In this document: positions 7,808 to 16,028 of the stretch, one piece after another | Position numbering within the stretch: the first letter of the stretch is position 1 | Layout of the letters: each line of letters starts with the position of its first letter | Assembly: GCA_013215285.1 (NCBI GenBank) | Contig: JABSRD010000001.1 | Span: 344,187 to 408,186, forward strand | Source: Candidatus Nitrosopumilus sp. | GTDB lineage: Archaea; Thermoproteota; Nitrososphaeria; Nitrososphaerales; Nitrosopumilaceae | Length of the DNA stretch: 64,000 bases | Reading direction: 5' to 3' | The notes under the pieces: generated by a model | The model's database searches: none | Told to the model about the DNA's origin: nothing | The model's input: only the letters and a program-made list of their open reading frames with translations | Position numbers and translations under genes: made by a program

Positions 7808-8275
7808 TTAGTCACTGCCTTTTGTTGGCATATATGGCATTGCTTTAGTTCTTGACTTCATTTCAATAAATGATTCTGAAGATTGAATTCCTTCAATTCG
7901 ACCAATTCGTTCTGAGACCATTTTATGCATTTGATCTAATGATTTTGAATACATAGTTACTAGAATATCAAATCTACCTGTAACTTCTGCAACTTCTCGA
8001 ACTCCGTCAATCTTGAATAATTCTTCAATTATATGATCGCGTTTTTTTGTATCCATATTAATTCCAGTTAATGCTTTTACATCGTATCCGAGTTCAGCAT
8101 CATTTACAACAATTGTGAACCTTTCAATTAATTTTCTTTTGACTAATCTTTTGATTCTAGAATATACTACTGATGCATTAACATCTATTTTTTTTGATAA
8201 ACGTGGAACTGAAATTGATGCATCATTAGATAATTCTGATAAAATTTGTAAATCCAAATCATCTACTTTTACCAT
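7808..8275 (-). CDS. Lrp/AsnC family transcriptional regulator
   Basis: A 155-residue regulator. Residues 1-60 form the winged HTH (DDLDLQILSELSNDASISVP, then VVYSRIKRLVKRKLIERF). Residues 70-145 form the RAM ligand/oligomer domain (DIKAL-like start, VREVAEVTGRFDILV). Such proteins usually sense amino acids or small metabolites as octamers. A TATA-like TATAAAGTT near 8309-8317 lies about 35-40 bp before the start. Its position directly before ctaB suggests control of, or co-expression with, heme O synthesis. Confidence 0.9.
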   Translation of the reverse strand: MVKVDDLDLQILSELSNDASISVPRLSKKIDVNASVVYSRIKRLVKRKLIERFTIVVNDAELGYDVKALTGINMDTKKRDHIIEELFKIDGVREVAEVTGRFDILVTMYSKSLDQMHKMVSERIGRIEGIQSSESFIEMKSRTKAMPYMPTKGSD

Positions 8276-8346
8276 TTAAAACACCCGAGACGATCTAGAT
8301 TTCTGGTTCTTATAAAGTTATTATTGTAAAAATTACAAAAAATAGT

Positions 8347-9423
8347 CTAAATCTTACCTTTTTTGTGTAACATCTCTGCTAACAAAACTGCACCTTTTGC
8401 TGAACCCATTTTCTTGTTGTGTGAGAATAATATGTATTTGAGTCCATTATCAAACAATTCTTCTTTTTCAACTCTTCCAATTGTTGTTGTCATTCCATCA
8501 CCAACAGATCTTTCCATTCTTGGTTGAGGTCTTGTAGGATCTTCATGAAATGCATAATATTTTTCTGGAGCTGATGGTAATCCTGCTACAGAAATATCTT
8601 TGTTGTATTGATTGTACATTTCTTTTGCCTTTTGAGGATCAATCTCTTTAGTAGTTTCAACAAAAACAGACTCAGTATGCCCGTCTATTACAGGAACTCT
8701 AGTGCAAGTACAACTGATTCTAATATCTGCATCTTTGATCTTACCATTCTCTAGTTTTCCTAGAATTTTTCTTGTTTCTAGTTTTACTTTTCCTTCTTCT
8801 TTTGGAATATATGGAATAATATTATCTGTAATTCCCATTGCAGATACACCTGATTTTCCACCTCCTGATATTGCCTGCATTGAAGTCATCATGACTTTTT
8901 TTACACCATATTTTTCAAGTAATGGTTTTAATGTAATTGCTAAACCTGTTGTAGTACAATTTGGTAACGGTGCTATCCAACCTTTCCAATTTCTATTTTT
9001 CTTTTGAATTTCAAGTAATTCAATTTGTTCATCATTAATTCCTGGAATAAGTATTGGTACATCTTCTTCATATCTATAAGCAGAACTAGTTGAAACAACT
9101 GGCACATCAGCTGCCATTTTACTTTCAATATCTTTAGCAGCTTCTGATTCTACTGCAGAAAATACTAAATCTAATTGAGAAACATCTAATCCGTCAACTG
9201 TTTTAACTTCCATTTCTTTGATATATTCTGGAATTTCACCCCCTACATCCCATGCTATAATTCCACTTGGATCTCTTATGGCATCAACGTATTTTTTACC
9301 AGCAGATCGTTCAGATGCTGCAATTTGAGTTACTTGGAACCAAGGATGATTCTCTAATGATAGTACAAATTCCTGACCTACAGAGCCTGTAACGCCAATA
9401 ATTGCAACTCTTTTCTTATCCAT
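8347..9423 (-). CDS. asd: aspartate-semialdehyde dehydrogenase family protein (possible malonyl-CoA reductase)
   Basis: A 358-residue NADP-dependent dehydrogenase. The N-terminal Rossmann motif is GVTGSVGQEF; the catalytic cysteine is in LPNCTTTGLA; the acid-base His lies near VPVIDGHTESV. Length and motifs match archaeal Asd. In Sulfolobales, malonyl-CoA/succinyl-CoA reductase of the 3-hydroxypropionate/4-hydroxybutyrate cycle is a close Asd relative, and ammonia-oxidising archaea fix CO2 by a version of this cycle, so that role cannot be excluded. No lysC/hom neighbours are present. It diverges from the cobalamin operon. Confidence 0.87.
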   Translation of the reverse strand: MDKKRVAIIGVTGSVGQEFVLSLENHPWFQVTQIAASERSAGKKYVDAIRDPSGIIAWDVGGEIPEYIKEMEVKTVDGLDVSQLDLVFSAVESEAAKDIESKMAADVPVVSTSSAYRYEEDVPILIPGINDEQIELLEIQKKNRNWKGWIAPLPNCTTTGLAITLKPLLEKYGVKKVMMTSMQAISGGGKSGVSAMGITDNIIPYIPKEEGKVKLETRKILGKLENGKIKDADIRISCTCTRVPVIDGHTESVFVETTKEIDPQKAKEMYNQYNKDISVAGLPSAPEKYYAFHEDPTRPQPRMERSVGDGMTTTIGRVEKEELFDNGLKYILFSHNKKMGSAKGAVLLAEMLHKKGKI

Positions 9424-9505
9424 AATTTGATATTTGATCGCCTCAATTAATAATCGTTTTCTGGATTACCACAACATACTAAATCGTCCAATTCTATTTG
9501 GAACT

Positions 9506-10588
9506 GTGAAAATACAAACAAAATCATCAATTATTCAGCATATTCCAGTAACGCATGGTGGAAAAAATTCAATAAAAAATCTTGATCCCAATGTAATTGA
9601 TTTTAGTGTAAATACTACCCCTATTGGAATTCCATTATCCGTAAAGGCTACTCTCAAAAAAAATTTGAATAGTATTCAAAATTACCCTGATTTTCATTCT
9701 ACAGAATTAATTTCAAGCCTAAAAAAATACACAGGTTTACCAAAATCAAATCTAATGGTTGGAAATGGTGCAATTGAAATAATCTATAATTTCTCTTTTG
9801 CATTTCTATCACAAAAAACTAAAGTCTTGATACCCATTCCTACATTTCAAGAATACGAAACAGTAGCAAAACTTAACGATTGTAAGATTTCATTTTTTAA
9901 AACAATGAATTTATCTAAAGATATAGATTCATTTATTTCACAAATTCCACGAAATGGATGTGTATTTCTTTGTAATCCAAATAATCCTACAGGAAAATTA
10001 TTATCGAAAGAACAATTAAATTTAATTATACAAAAAGCAAAAAAATATTCTTCAATTGTATTTGTTGATGAATGTTTTATTGAATTAGTTCCAGAATCAA
10101 ATGAATCTATTATATTATATGTAAAAAAATATGATAATCTTTTTGTTTTACGTTCTTTAACAAAATCTTTTGGATTGGCTGGAATACGAATTGGATATGC
10201 TGCAGCATCAAAACAATTAATTGAAATTTTACAAAAAATAAAAATTCCTTGGAGTGTTAATTCACTTGCACAAAATGCTGCAAAAATAGCTATAAAAAAT
10301 AATTCTCATTTGACAAAATCAAAATTAGTAATAAAAAAAGAATTAATTTATTTAAAAAATAAGATTTCTCAATTAGATGGATTTGAGTGTAATGATTCAT
10401 CTACAAATTTTATTTTAATTAAAACAAAATATGATTCAACAAAACTACAACAAAAATTACTTAAACATAAGATCTTAATTCGTGATTGTAAAAATTTTAG
10501 AGGGTTAGATAATCAATATTTCCGTATAGCTGTAAAATCTCATAAAGATAATGTAAAATTAGTAAAAGCGTTGGAGAAAATCACATGA
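9506..10588 (+). CDS. cobD: PLP-dependent aminotransferase-fold protein, probable L-threonine-phosphate decarboxylase
   Basis: About 360 residues of the histidinol-phosphate aminotransferase/CobD family. The N-terminal VTHGGKN, the NPNNPTGKLLS block and SLTKSFGLAGIRIGYA with the PLP lysine are visible. As the first gene of a cobalamin operon it most likely makes (R)-1-aminopropan-2-ol phosphate for the nucleotide loop. I chose GTG 9506, just before the conserved HGG block; a TTG at 9434 would add 24 unlike residues. Codon use is very AT-rich. The stop overlaps the next ATG by 4 bp. HisC activity is the main alternative. Confidence 0.75.
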   Translation: MKIQTKSSIIQHIPVTHGGKNSIKNLDPNVIDFSVNTTPIGIPLSVKATLKKNLNSIQNYPDFHSTELISSLKKYTGLPKSNLMVGNGAIEIIYNFSFAFLSQKTKVLIPIPTFQEYETVAKLNDCKISFFKTMNLSKDIDSFISQIPRNGCVFLCNPNNPTGKLLSKEQLNLIIQKAKKYSSIVFVDECFIELVPESNESIILYVKKYDNLFVLRSLTKSFGLAGIRIGYAAASKQLIEILQKIKIPWSVNSLAQNAAKIAIKNNSHLTKSKLVIKKELIYLKNKISQLDGFECNDSSTNFILIKTKYDSTKLQQKLLKHKILIRDCKNFRGLDNQYFRIAVKSHKDNVKLVKALEKIT

Positions 10589-11424
10589 AATCCTTAATGA
10601 TCCAAGGAACATCTTCAGGTGCTGGAAAAACAACATTAGTTGCAGCTCTCTGTAGAATTTTTTCGGACAAGGGCTACCGTGTAGCACCATTCAAATCACA
10701 AAATATGTCTAATTTTGCGTATATTACACCCGATTTTGAAATTTCTCGTGCTCAAGCTATTCAAGCTATTGGTGCAAGATGTGATATTGTCTCTGATTTG
10801 AATCCAATTTTACTCAAACCTCTTGGAAATTATTACAGTATGGTGTATCTAAATGGTAAGCGTTACAAGAAAATGCATGCAAAAAGCTATTATGAAAAGT
10901 TTGTAAATACTGATGGAATAAAAATAGTATCAAAATCTCTAAAAACTTTACAGAAAAATTATGATTTTATAATTTTAGAAGGTGCAGGTTCTCCAGCCGA
11001 AATTAATTTACAAAAATTTGATATTGCAAATATGAGAGTTGCAAAAAAGGCCAATGCTTCTGTATTGTTAATATCTGATATTGATAAAGGTGGTTCATTT
11101 GCAAGTATTATTGGAACAATGTCACTAATTGAACAAAAATATCAAAAATTAGTTAAAGGTTTTATCTTTAACAAATTTAGAGGTGACATTAACGTATTAA
11201 AGCCTGGATTTCAAAAACTTAAGAATATTACAAAAATTCCTGTACTTGGTACTATACCAATGATTTCATTAAACTTACCAGAAGAAGATTCTCTAAATGC
11301 TAAACCTAAAGAAATTATCTGGACCAAGAAGAATATTTTAAAAATTGATAATGAATTAAATAATTTAGCAAAAATTGTAGAATCAAATATTGATATCAAA
11401 TTCATAGAGAATCTGTTGAAATGA
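10585..11424 (+). CDS. cobQ: cobyric acid synthase ATPase domain, lacking the glutaminase domain
   Basis: A 279-residue protein with the dethiobiotin-synthetase-like ATPase half of CobQ/CbiP: P-loop GTSSGAGKTT (8-17), VAPFKSQNMSN, the LEGAGSPAEINL block, SDIDKGGSFAS and IPMISLNLPEEDSLN. CobQ normally runs to about 480-500 residues with a C-terminal class I glutamine amidotransferase domain. Here the chain goes from LPEEDSL through about 15 residues to a short tail (LNNLAKIVESNIDIKFIENL) like the extreme C-terminus of CobQ, so the glutaminase is missing, not frameshifted. It would need free ammonia or a separate glutaminase. It overlaps both neighbours by 4 bp. Confidence 0.8.
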   Translation: MKSLMIQGTSSGAGKTTLVAALCRIFSDKGYRVAPFKSQNMSNFAYITPDFEISRAQAIQAIGARCDIVSDLNPILLKPLGNYYSMVYLNGKRYKKMHAKSYYEKFVNTDGIKIVSKSLKTLQKNYDFIILEGAGSPAEINLQKFDIANMRVAKKANASVLLISDIDKGGSFASIIGTMSLIEQKYQKLVKGFIFNKFRGDINVLKPGFQKLKNITKIPVLGTIPMISLNLPEEDSLNAKPKEIIWTKKNILKIDNELNNLAKIVESNIDIKFIENLLK

Positions 11425-12392
11425 TATTTGAATCTATTATGATTATCGGAATTGCAATATTTGTTGATTTAATATTTGGTGATCCTAAAAATAAATATCA
11501 TCCAACTGTTTGGATTGGGGGATTAATTGCAAAACTAACACCTATTGCAAAAAATCAAAATCCTATTTTAGAGAAACTTGGGGGAATTTTAATTATTTCA
11601 ATTACTTCTGGAATTGTAGTTTTACTACTTTTCATATTAAGTACTGTACTATCTCTAATTGTAATTGATTATGTTTCATTAATTGTATCTGTAATTGTTG
11701 GTGGATTATTACTCAAAACTACTATTGCTATACATGGGATGGAAAAACATGCTAAATCAGTATTGGAATCACTTGATCAAGATAATCTTGAAATGGCTAG
11801 AACTAATTTATCTATGATTGTAAAGAGAAATACCAAAAATTTGGATAAAAGTCACGTGATTTCAGGCGTGCTTGAGAGTATTAGTGAAAATACTGTTGAT
11901 GGTATTGCTGGACCTCTATTCTATTTTGCATTTTTTGGATTACCTGGAGCATTTGTGTATAGAGTAATCAATACTGCAGATTCAATGATTGGATACAAAA
12001 CTGATATTTTCAAAAATGTTGGATGGTTTGGAGCAACTTGTGATACAATTGTAAATTTTATTCCGTCTAGACTTACAGGATTAATAATGGTATTTTCTGC
12101 TGTAATTTTAAAAAATAATTGGAAAGAATCATACAAAGTTATGATGAGAGATGGTACAAAAACTGAAAGTCATAATGCCGGATACCCTATGGCTGCACTT
12201 GCAGGTGCACTTGAAACAAAATTTGAAAAAATAAATCATTACAAATTAGGTGATGGAGAAATTACATTAACACATGATCATATTTACTCTGCAATTACAA
12301 TAATGAAGCTTACTGCAATTCTTTTCTTTGGACTTGTAACTATTCCAATAATTATTATTTTATCATTAGTTGGATGGTGGATTCATGTTTAA
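11421..12392 (+). CDS. cbiB: adenosylcobinamide-phosphate synthase
   Basis: A 323-residue membrane protein that attaches aminopropanol phosphate to adenosylcobyric acid. The N-terminal DLIFGDPKNKYHPTVWIGGL is the CbiB hallmark, followed by membrane helices, VKRNTKNLDKSHVISGVLES, ENTVDGIAGPLFYF and the AGYPMAALAGAL motif. Length is normal. Its start overlaps the cobQ stop and its end overlaps cobS by 8 bp, so all five genes are coupled. Confidence 0.93.
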   Translation: MIFESIMIIGIAIFVDLIFGDPKNKYHPTVWIGGLIAKLTPIAKNQNPILEKLGGILIISITSGIVVLLLFILSTVLSLIVIDYVSLIVSVIVGGLLLKTTIAIHGMEKHAKSVLESLDQDNLEMARTNLSMIVKRNTKNLDKSHVISGVLESISENTVDGIAGPLFYFAFFGLPGAFVYRVINTADSMIGYKTDIFKNVGWFGATCDTIVNFIPSRLTGLIMVFSAVILKNNWKESYKVMMRDGTKTESHNAGYPMAALAGALETKFEKINHYKLGDGEITLTHDHIYSAITIMKLTAILFFGLVTIPIIIILSLVGWWIHV

Positions 12393-13110
12393 AGAAATAG
12401 GATCTGTTTTTTCTTTTTTAATAATTTTTCCATCCTCAAATTCAACTTTAGATAATGTTGCAAAATACATGTACATTTTTCCTATTGTTGGAATTGTAAT
12501 AGGGCTTTTAATTGGATCATTTGGTTTTGGATTATCTTTCTTTTTAGATCCATTACTAGTTAGTTTGTTAGTTGTTGCATCTATTGTAATAATAACTGGA
12601 ATTCATCATGCAGATGGTTTAGCTGATTTTGCTGATGGACTTATGGTAAAGGGTAGTAAAGATAGAAAACTTAAAGCAATGAAAGATCTTTCCACTGGTT
12701 CTGCAGGTATTGTTGCGATTGTCTTGTATCTTATTGGATTAGTTATTGCAATTTCTCTTACTAGTGGATTTGATTTGTTTAAAGCAATTTTAATTAGTGA
12801 AATTTTGGCAAAATTCTCGATGGTTTTAATGGCTAGTTTAGGAAATTCAGCATCACTAGGCTCAAATTCCCCTTTTGTTAAGATAATGAAAGATAAGAAA
12901 AAACTTGCAATTGCTTTTCTCATAATGATAGTTCCTGTAATCCTAATTGGTGAAACCACTGGATTGGTTATGTTTGGTGTAACTGTTACTTTAACGATAT
13001 TTCTTCTAGTCTTATCCACTCGTAGTTTTGGTGGAATTACTGGTGATGTGCTTGGTGCTACTAATGAATTTACAAGATTGGCTTCTTTGATGGTATTTGT
13101 ATCGATATGA
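12385..13110 (+). CDS. cobS: adenosylcobinamide-GDP ribazoletransferase (cobalamin synthase)
   Basis: About 241 residues and six or seven membrane helices. CobS joins adenosylcobinamide-GDP to alpha-ribazole (phosphate), the final assembly step. Diagnostic motifs are GIHHADGLADFADGLMVKG and GITGDVLGATNEFTRL. I chose ATG 12385 (MFKEIG), which overlaps the cbiB stop as ATGTTTAA; a more upstream ATG at 12370 is possible. The stop overlaps the cobY start by 4 bp. Confidence 0.92.
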   Translation: MFKEIGSVFSFLIIFPSSNSTLDNVAKYMYIFPIVGIVIGLLIGSFGFGLSFFLDPLLVSLLVVASIVIITGIHHADGLADFADGLMVKGSKDRKLKAMKDLSTGSAGIVAIVLYLIGLVIAISLTSGFDLFKAILISEILAKFSMVLMASLGNSASLGSNSPFVKIMKDKKKLAIAFLIMIVPVILIGETTGLVMFGVTVTLTIFLLVLSTRSFGGITGDVLGATNEFTRLASLMVFVSI

Positions 13111-13691
13111 TTGGTATTGTAATGGCTGGTGGTAAAGGGTCTCGCATGAGTTTAGATGGTGAAAAACTTTTACTAAAATACAAAAAACCTGTAATTCTCC
13201 ATGTTGTTGATTCATTAAAAAATTCAAATTGTTTTTCAAAAATTTTTACAATCACTAGCTGTAATTCCCCTAAAACAAAAAAATTATTACAAGAAAATAA
13301 TATTGAAATTTTTGATACTCCTGGAATTGGTTACGTAGAAGATCTTAATTTGGTATTACAAATTATTCATGATGTGGTTTTAGTAACTTCTGGAGATTTA
13401 CCACTATTAGATCAACAAATTATACAAAAAATTGCACATCAATATGATTCTCAAAATATTTGGACTAGCATTCTTGTTACAAATAAATTCTTAACTAGTT
13501 TAGGAATTCATTCTGATTACTCTGTAAATTTTAATAATCAAAAATGTAATTTTACAGGAATTTCTTTAATAAATGCAGATAAAATCTCTTCATTTGAAAA
13601 TATGGTTGAAAATTATATTATTATTGATGACAAAAGAATTGCATTTAATCTAAATACAAAGCAAGATTACGATTTACTCAGCACTACCTAA
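13107..13691 (+). CDS. cobY: GTP:adenosylcobinamide-phosphate guanylyltransferase
   Basis: A 194-residue nucleotidyltransferase. The N-terminal MIGIVMAGGKGSRM is the GTP-binding loop, and VLVTSGDLPLL carries the metal-binding Asp. CobY is the archaeal replacement for CobU and activates cobinamide phosphate with GTP. It is the last gene of the cobalamin operon. Its final 18 bp run into the 3' end of the convergent S27e gene. Confidence 0.9.
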   Translation: MIGIVMAGGKGSRMSLDGEKLLLKYKKPVILHVVDSLKNSNCFSKIFTITSCNSPKTKKLLQENNIEIFDTPGIGYVEDLNLVLQIIHDVVLVTSGDLPLLDQQIIQKIAHQYDSQNIWTSILVTNKFLTSLGIHSDYSVNFNNQKCNFTGISLINADKISSFENMVENYIIIDDKRIAFNLNTKQDYDLLSTT

Positions 13692-13871
13692 AATTTTACC
13701 GTTTATTTTTGCTTTTGAACCTGATGGTTCTGCTATATTATTTCCACAGGAATTACATGCAACTACTGTTGATGCATGAGAATACACAACTTGAATTTCA
13801 CCACATTCATCACAGTTGACTTTTTGAAATCTACTGGATGGTTTTGGAATTTCAATATGATCTTTTTTCAT
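13674..13871 (-). CDS. rps27e: 30S ribosomal protein S27e
   Basis: A 65-residue zinc-ribbon ribosomal protein of normal archaeal length. Four cysteines form the site, CDEC and CNSC, within VNCDECGEIQVVYSHASTVV. It follows the L44e gene with a 4-bp overlap, a standard archaeal pairing. Its 3' end overlaps cobY on the other strand. Confidence 0.95.
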   Translation of the reverse strand: MKKDHIEIPKPSSRFQKVNCDECGEIQVVYSHASTVVACNSCGNNIAEPSGSKAKINGKILGSAE

Positions 13872-14149
13872 GCTGCAATCAACTCAAACTTTTTTATTCT
13901 AACCCCTTTTTTATTGTATTTCTTTTTACACACAGTACATGTCATAATAGCAGTAACTTTCTTAGTAACTTTTGCTGGTTTTGCTAGTTTTGGGAACTTT
14001 TGTCCACCATATCCATGTTTACGTTCTGCGTGTCGACGTTCACCTCTAGCAGAGCCACGTCTTTTCCCAGCTTTGTAAATGGAGACTTTTTGTTCAGTAT
14101 GTATTTTACATTTTGGACAATACTTTCTCATTACCTTGGGAATGTTCAT
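13868..14149 (-). CDS. rpl44e: 50S ribosomal protein L44e
   Basis: A 93-residue zinc-ribbon protein of the large subunit. CPKC near the N-terminus and CTVCKKKYNKKG near the C-terminus bind zinc, with the basic middle KRRGSARGERRHAERKHGYGG typical of L44e. ATG at 14149 with a TATA-like element CTTAAATTACG about 27 bp upstream points to a leaderless mRNA shared with rps27e. Confidence 0.95.
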   Translation of the reverse strand: MNIPKVMRKYCPKCKIHTEQKVSIYKAGKRRGSARGERRHAERKHGYGGQKFPKLAKPAKVTKKVTAIMTCTVCKKKYNKKGVRIKKFELIAA

Positions 14150-14169
14150 ATCAACAAAACCTCGTCAAC

Positions 14170-14197
14170 CGTAATTTAAGCATTGAATCTATAATAG
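14170..14197. promoter_or_regulatory. back-to-back TATA boxes for rpl44e and ade
   Basis: The minus-strand element CTTAAATTACG lies at 14171-14181, about 27 bp before the L44e ATG. The plus-strand element CTATAATAG lies at about 14189-14197, about 27 bp before the GTG of ade. Both divergent genes thus look leaderless and share a 70-bp intergenic region. Confidence 0.5.
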
Positions 14198-14219
14198 GTG
14201 TAAATCCCAATTAACAATC

Positions 14220-15983
14220 GTGACTTCAAGCCTATCAAATTCTATTCTTTCTTTGAATTCTGTAGCAATGGGTGACAAAAAAGCTGATCTTGTTTTAAAA
14301 AATTGTAATCTGTTGTCAGTGTATACTGGCGAAATTATTCCAAAAACCCAGATTGCAATAATTCATGATAGAATTGCATATGTTGGTCCTGATGCTTCTC
14401 ATACAGTAGGCCCAAAAACAATATCTATTGATGTAAAAAATAAATACGTAAGTCCAGGTTTTGCAGATCCTCATTTACATATTGATCAATTTGTATTACC
14501 ATCAGAATTTGTAAAAAAAACACTTCTTTGTGGTGTCACTTCTTTATTTTCTGATCCAATTGATATTGTTAGTGTAGCAGGATACAAAGGATTCAAAGAA
14601 TTTCTTAAACTTGGAGAAGATTTACCTGTAAGAATTTTTCAAGTTGTACCTGGAGGTCTTCCAGTTGATGCAAAATTTAGTAACAGTAACACTCTTTCAC
14701 TATCTCAAGAAAAATCTGCAATAAAACATCCACATGTTCTTGGTATGGGTGAAGTTTTTTCATGGACTAAAGTAACTAATCGTGAACCTAAAACTATGAA
14801 ATCACTTTCATCCATGTTAGAGTGTGATTGTATAATTAATGGACATACTGCTGGTGCTAGTGAAAAAAAACTAAATGCATATGTTTCATCTGGAATACTC
14901 TCTTGTCATGAACCAGTTAATTTTGATCAAGTTTTAGAAAGATTACGTCTTGGAATGTGGATAATGATTAGAGAAGGCTCCATAAGACGTGATTTAAAAG
15001 AAATTATTCCTCGTGTTTTATCTCATGGAACGTATCTTAATCGATTAATGTTTTGTTCAGATGGTATTGATCCTTTAGATATGACGAAATTCGGTCACAT
15101 TGATCATTGTATCAGAGAATCAATCAAACTTGGTCTAAAACCAATTGATGCAATTTCTATGGCATCTAAAAATAATTTTGATTATTATAATATGGGAAAA
15201 GATCTTGGTGGACTAGCACCTGGAAAACTAGCAGATATTCTAATTTTTGATGATTTGAAATCATTTAAACCAAACAAAGTCTTTGTTGGTGGAAAACTTG
15301 TAGTTTCAAATGGAAGTATTGTAACTCCTATCAAGAAAAAAACAATATCACCTTGGATTAAAAAAACTGTTAAACTAAAAAAATTCTCTGCAAATGATTT
15401 TCTTATAAAATCAAAAAAGAAAGATATTATTGCAAATACTATTTTTATGCAAACTGAAATAATCACAAAAATTGGTTCAGCTGAACTCCATTCAAAAAAT
15501 GGTCATGTTTCAGCTTCTTTAGATTCTGATGTATGGAAAGTTGCAGCATTTGATAGAATTCATGGAACAAACAGACACTCTATTGGTTTTCTTGAAAATT
15601 TTGGAGCTAATCTAGGTGCATTTGCTTCCACTTGGAGTTTTCATGAAAATGATATGATCGTTATAGGTTCTAATGACTCTGATATGGCAGTTGCATCTAA
15701 TCACTTAATCAAGAATCAAGGTGGAATTGTCGTAGTTAAATCTGGTAAAATATTAGCTTCTTTACCATTACAATTTGCAGGAATAATTTCAACAGATTCT
15801 TTTGAAAAGGTTTCATTAAATTTTGAGAAAATTAATAATTCCATTGTAGATTTAGGTTGCAAATTTTCTAAACCTCATCTTATTCCATTATTTTTGCCCT
15901 TCTTGGCTTTACCATCTGTTAGAATTCTTTCAGGTGGAATAGTTGATGTGAAAAAACGAAGTTACATCCAACCGATCAACTAA
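14220..15983 (+). CDS. ade: adenine deaminase
   Basis: A 587-residue amidohydrolase converting adenine to hypoxanthine, feeding purine salvage together with guaA/guaB in this window. Motifs: the metal-binding DPHLHID (HxH), GMGEVFSW, INGHTAGAS, HEPVN and the C-terminal FCSDGIDPLDM of the first half; the second half is the family's C-terminal domain (GTNRHSIGFLENFG, GGIVVVKSGKI). The GTG start at 14220 is supported by the TATA box 27 bp before it; ATG 14268 is the alternative. Length is normal for Ade. Confidence 0.9.
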   Translation: MTSSLSNSILSLNSVAMGDKKADLVLKNCNLLSVYTGEIIPKTQIAIIHDRIAYVGPDASHTVGPKTISIDVKNKYVSPGFADPHLHIDQFVLPSEFVKKTLLCGVTSLFSDPIDIVSVAGYKGFKEFLKLGEDLPVRIFQVVPGGLPVDAKFSNSNTLSLSQEKSAIKHPHVLGMGEVFSWTKVTNREPKTMKSLSSMLECDCIINGHTAGASEKKLNAYVSSGILSCHEPVNFDQVLERLRLGMWIMIREGSIRRDLKEIIPRVLSHGTYLNRLMFCSDGIDPLDMTKFGHIDHCIRESIKLGLKPIDAISMASKNNFDYYNMGKDLGGLAPGKLADILIFDDLKSFKPNKVFVGGKLVVSNGSIVTPIKKKTISPWIKKTVKLKKFSANDFLIKSKKKDIIANTIFMQTEIITKIGSAELHSKNGHVSASLDSDVWKVAAFDRIHGTNRHSIGFLENFGANLGAFASTWSFHENDMIVIGSNDSDMAVASNHLIKNQGGIVVVKSGKILASLPLQFAGIISTDSFEKVSLNFEKINNSIVDLGCKFSKPHLIPLFLPFLALPSVRILSGGIVDVKKRSYIQPIN

Positions 15984-16028
15984 GTAAATGTTAAAAAGGG
16001 GGATTTAGGGGATTGAATCTGAATCTTA

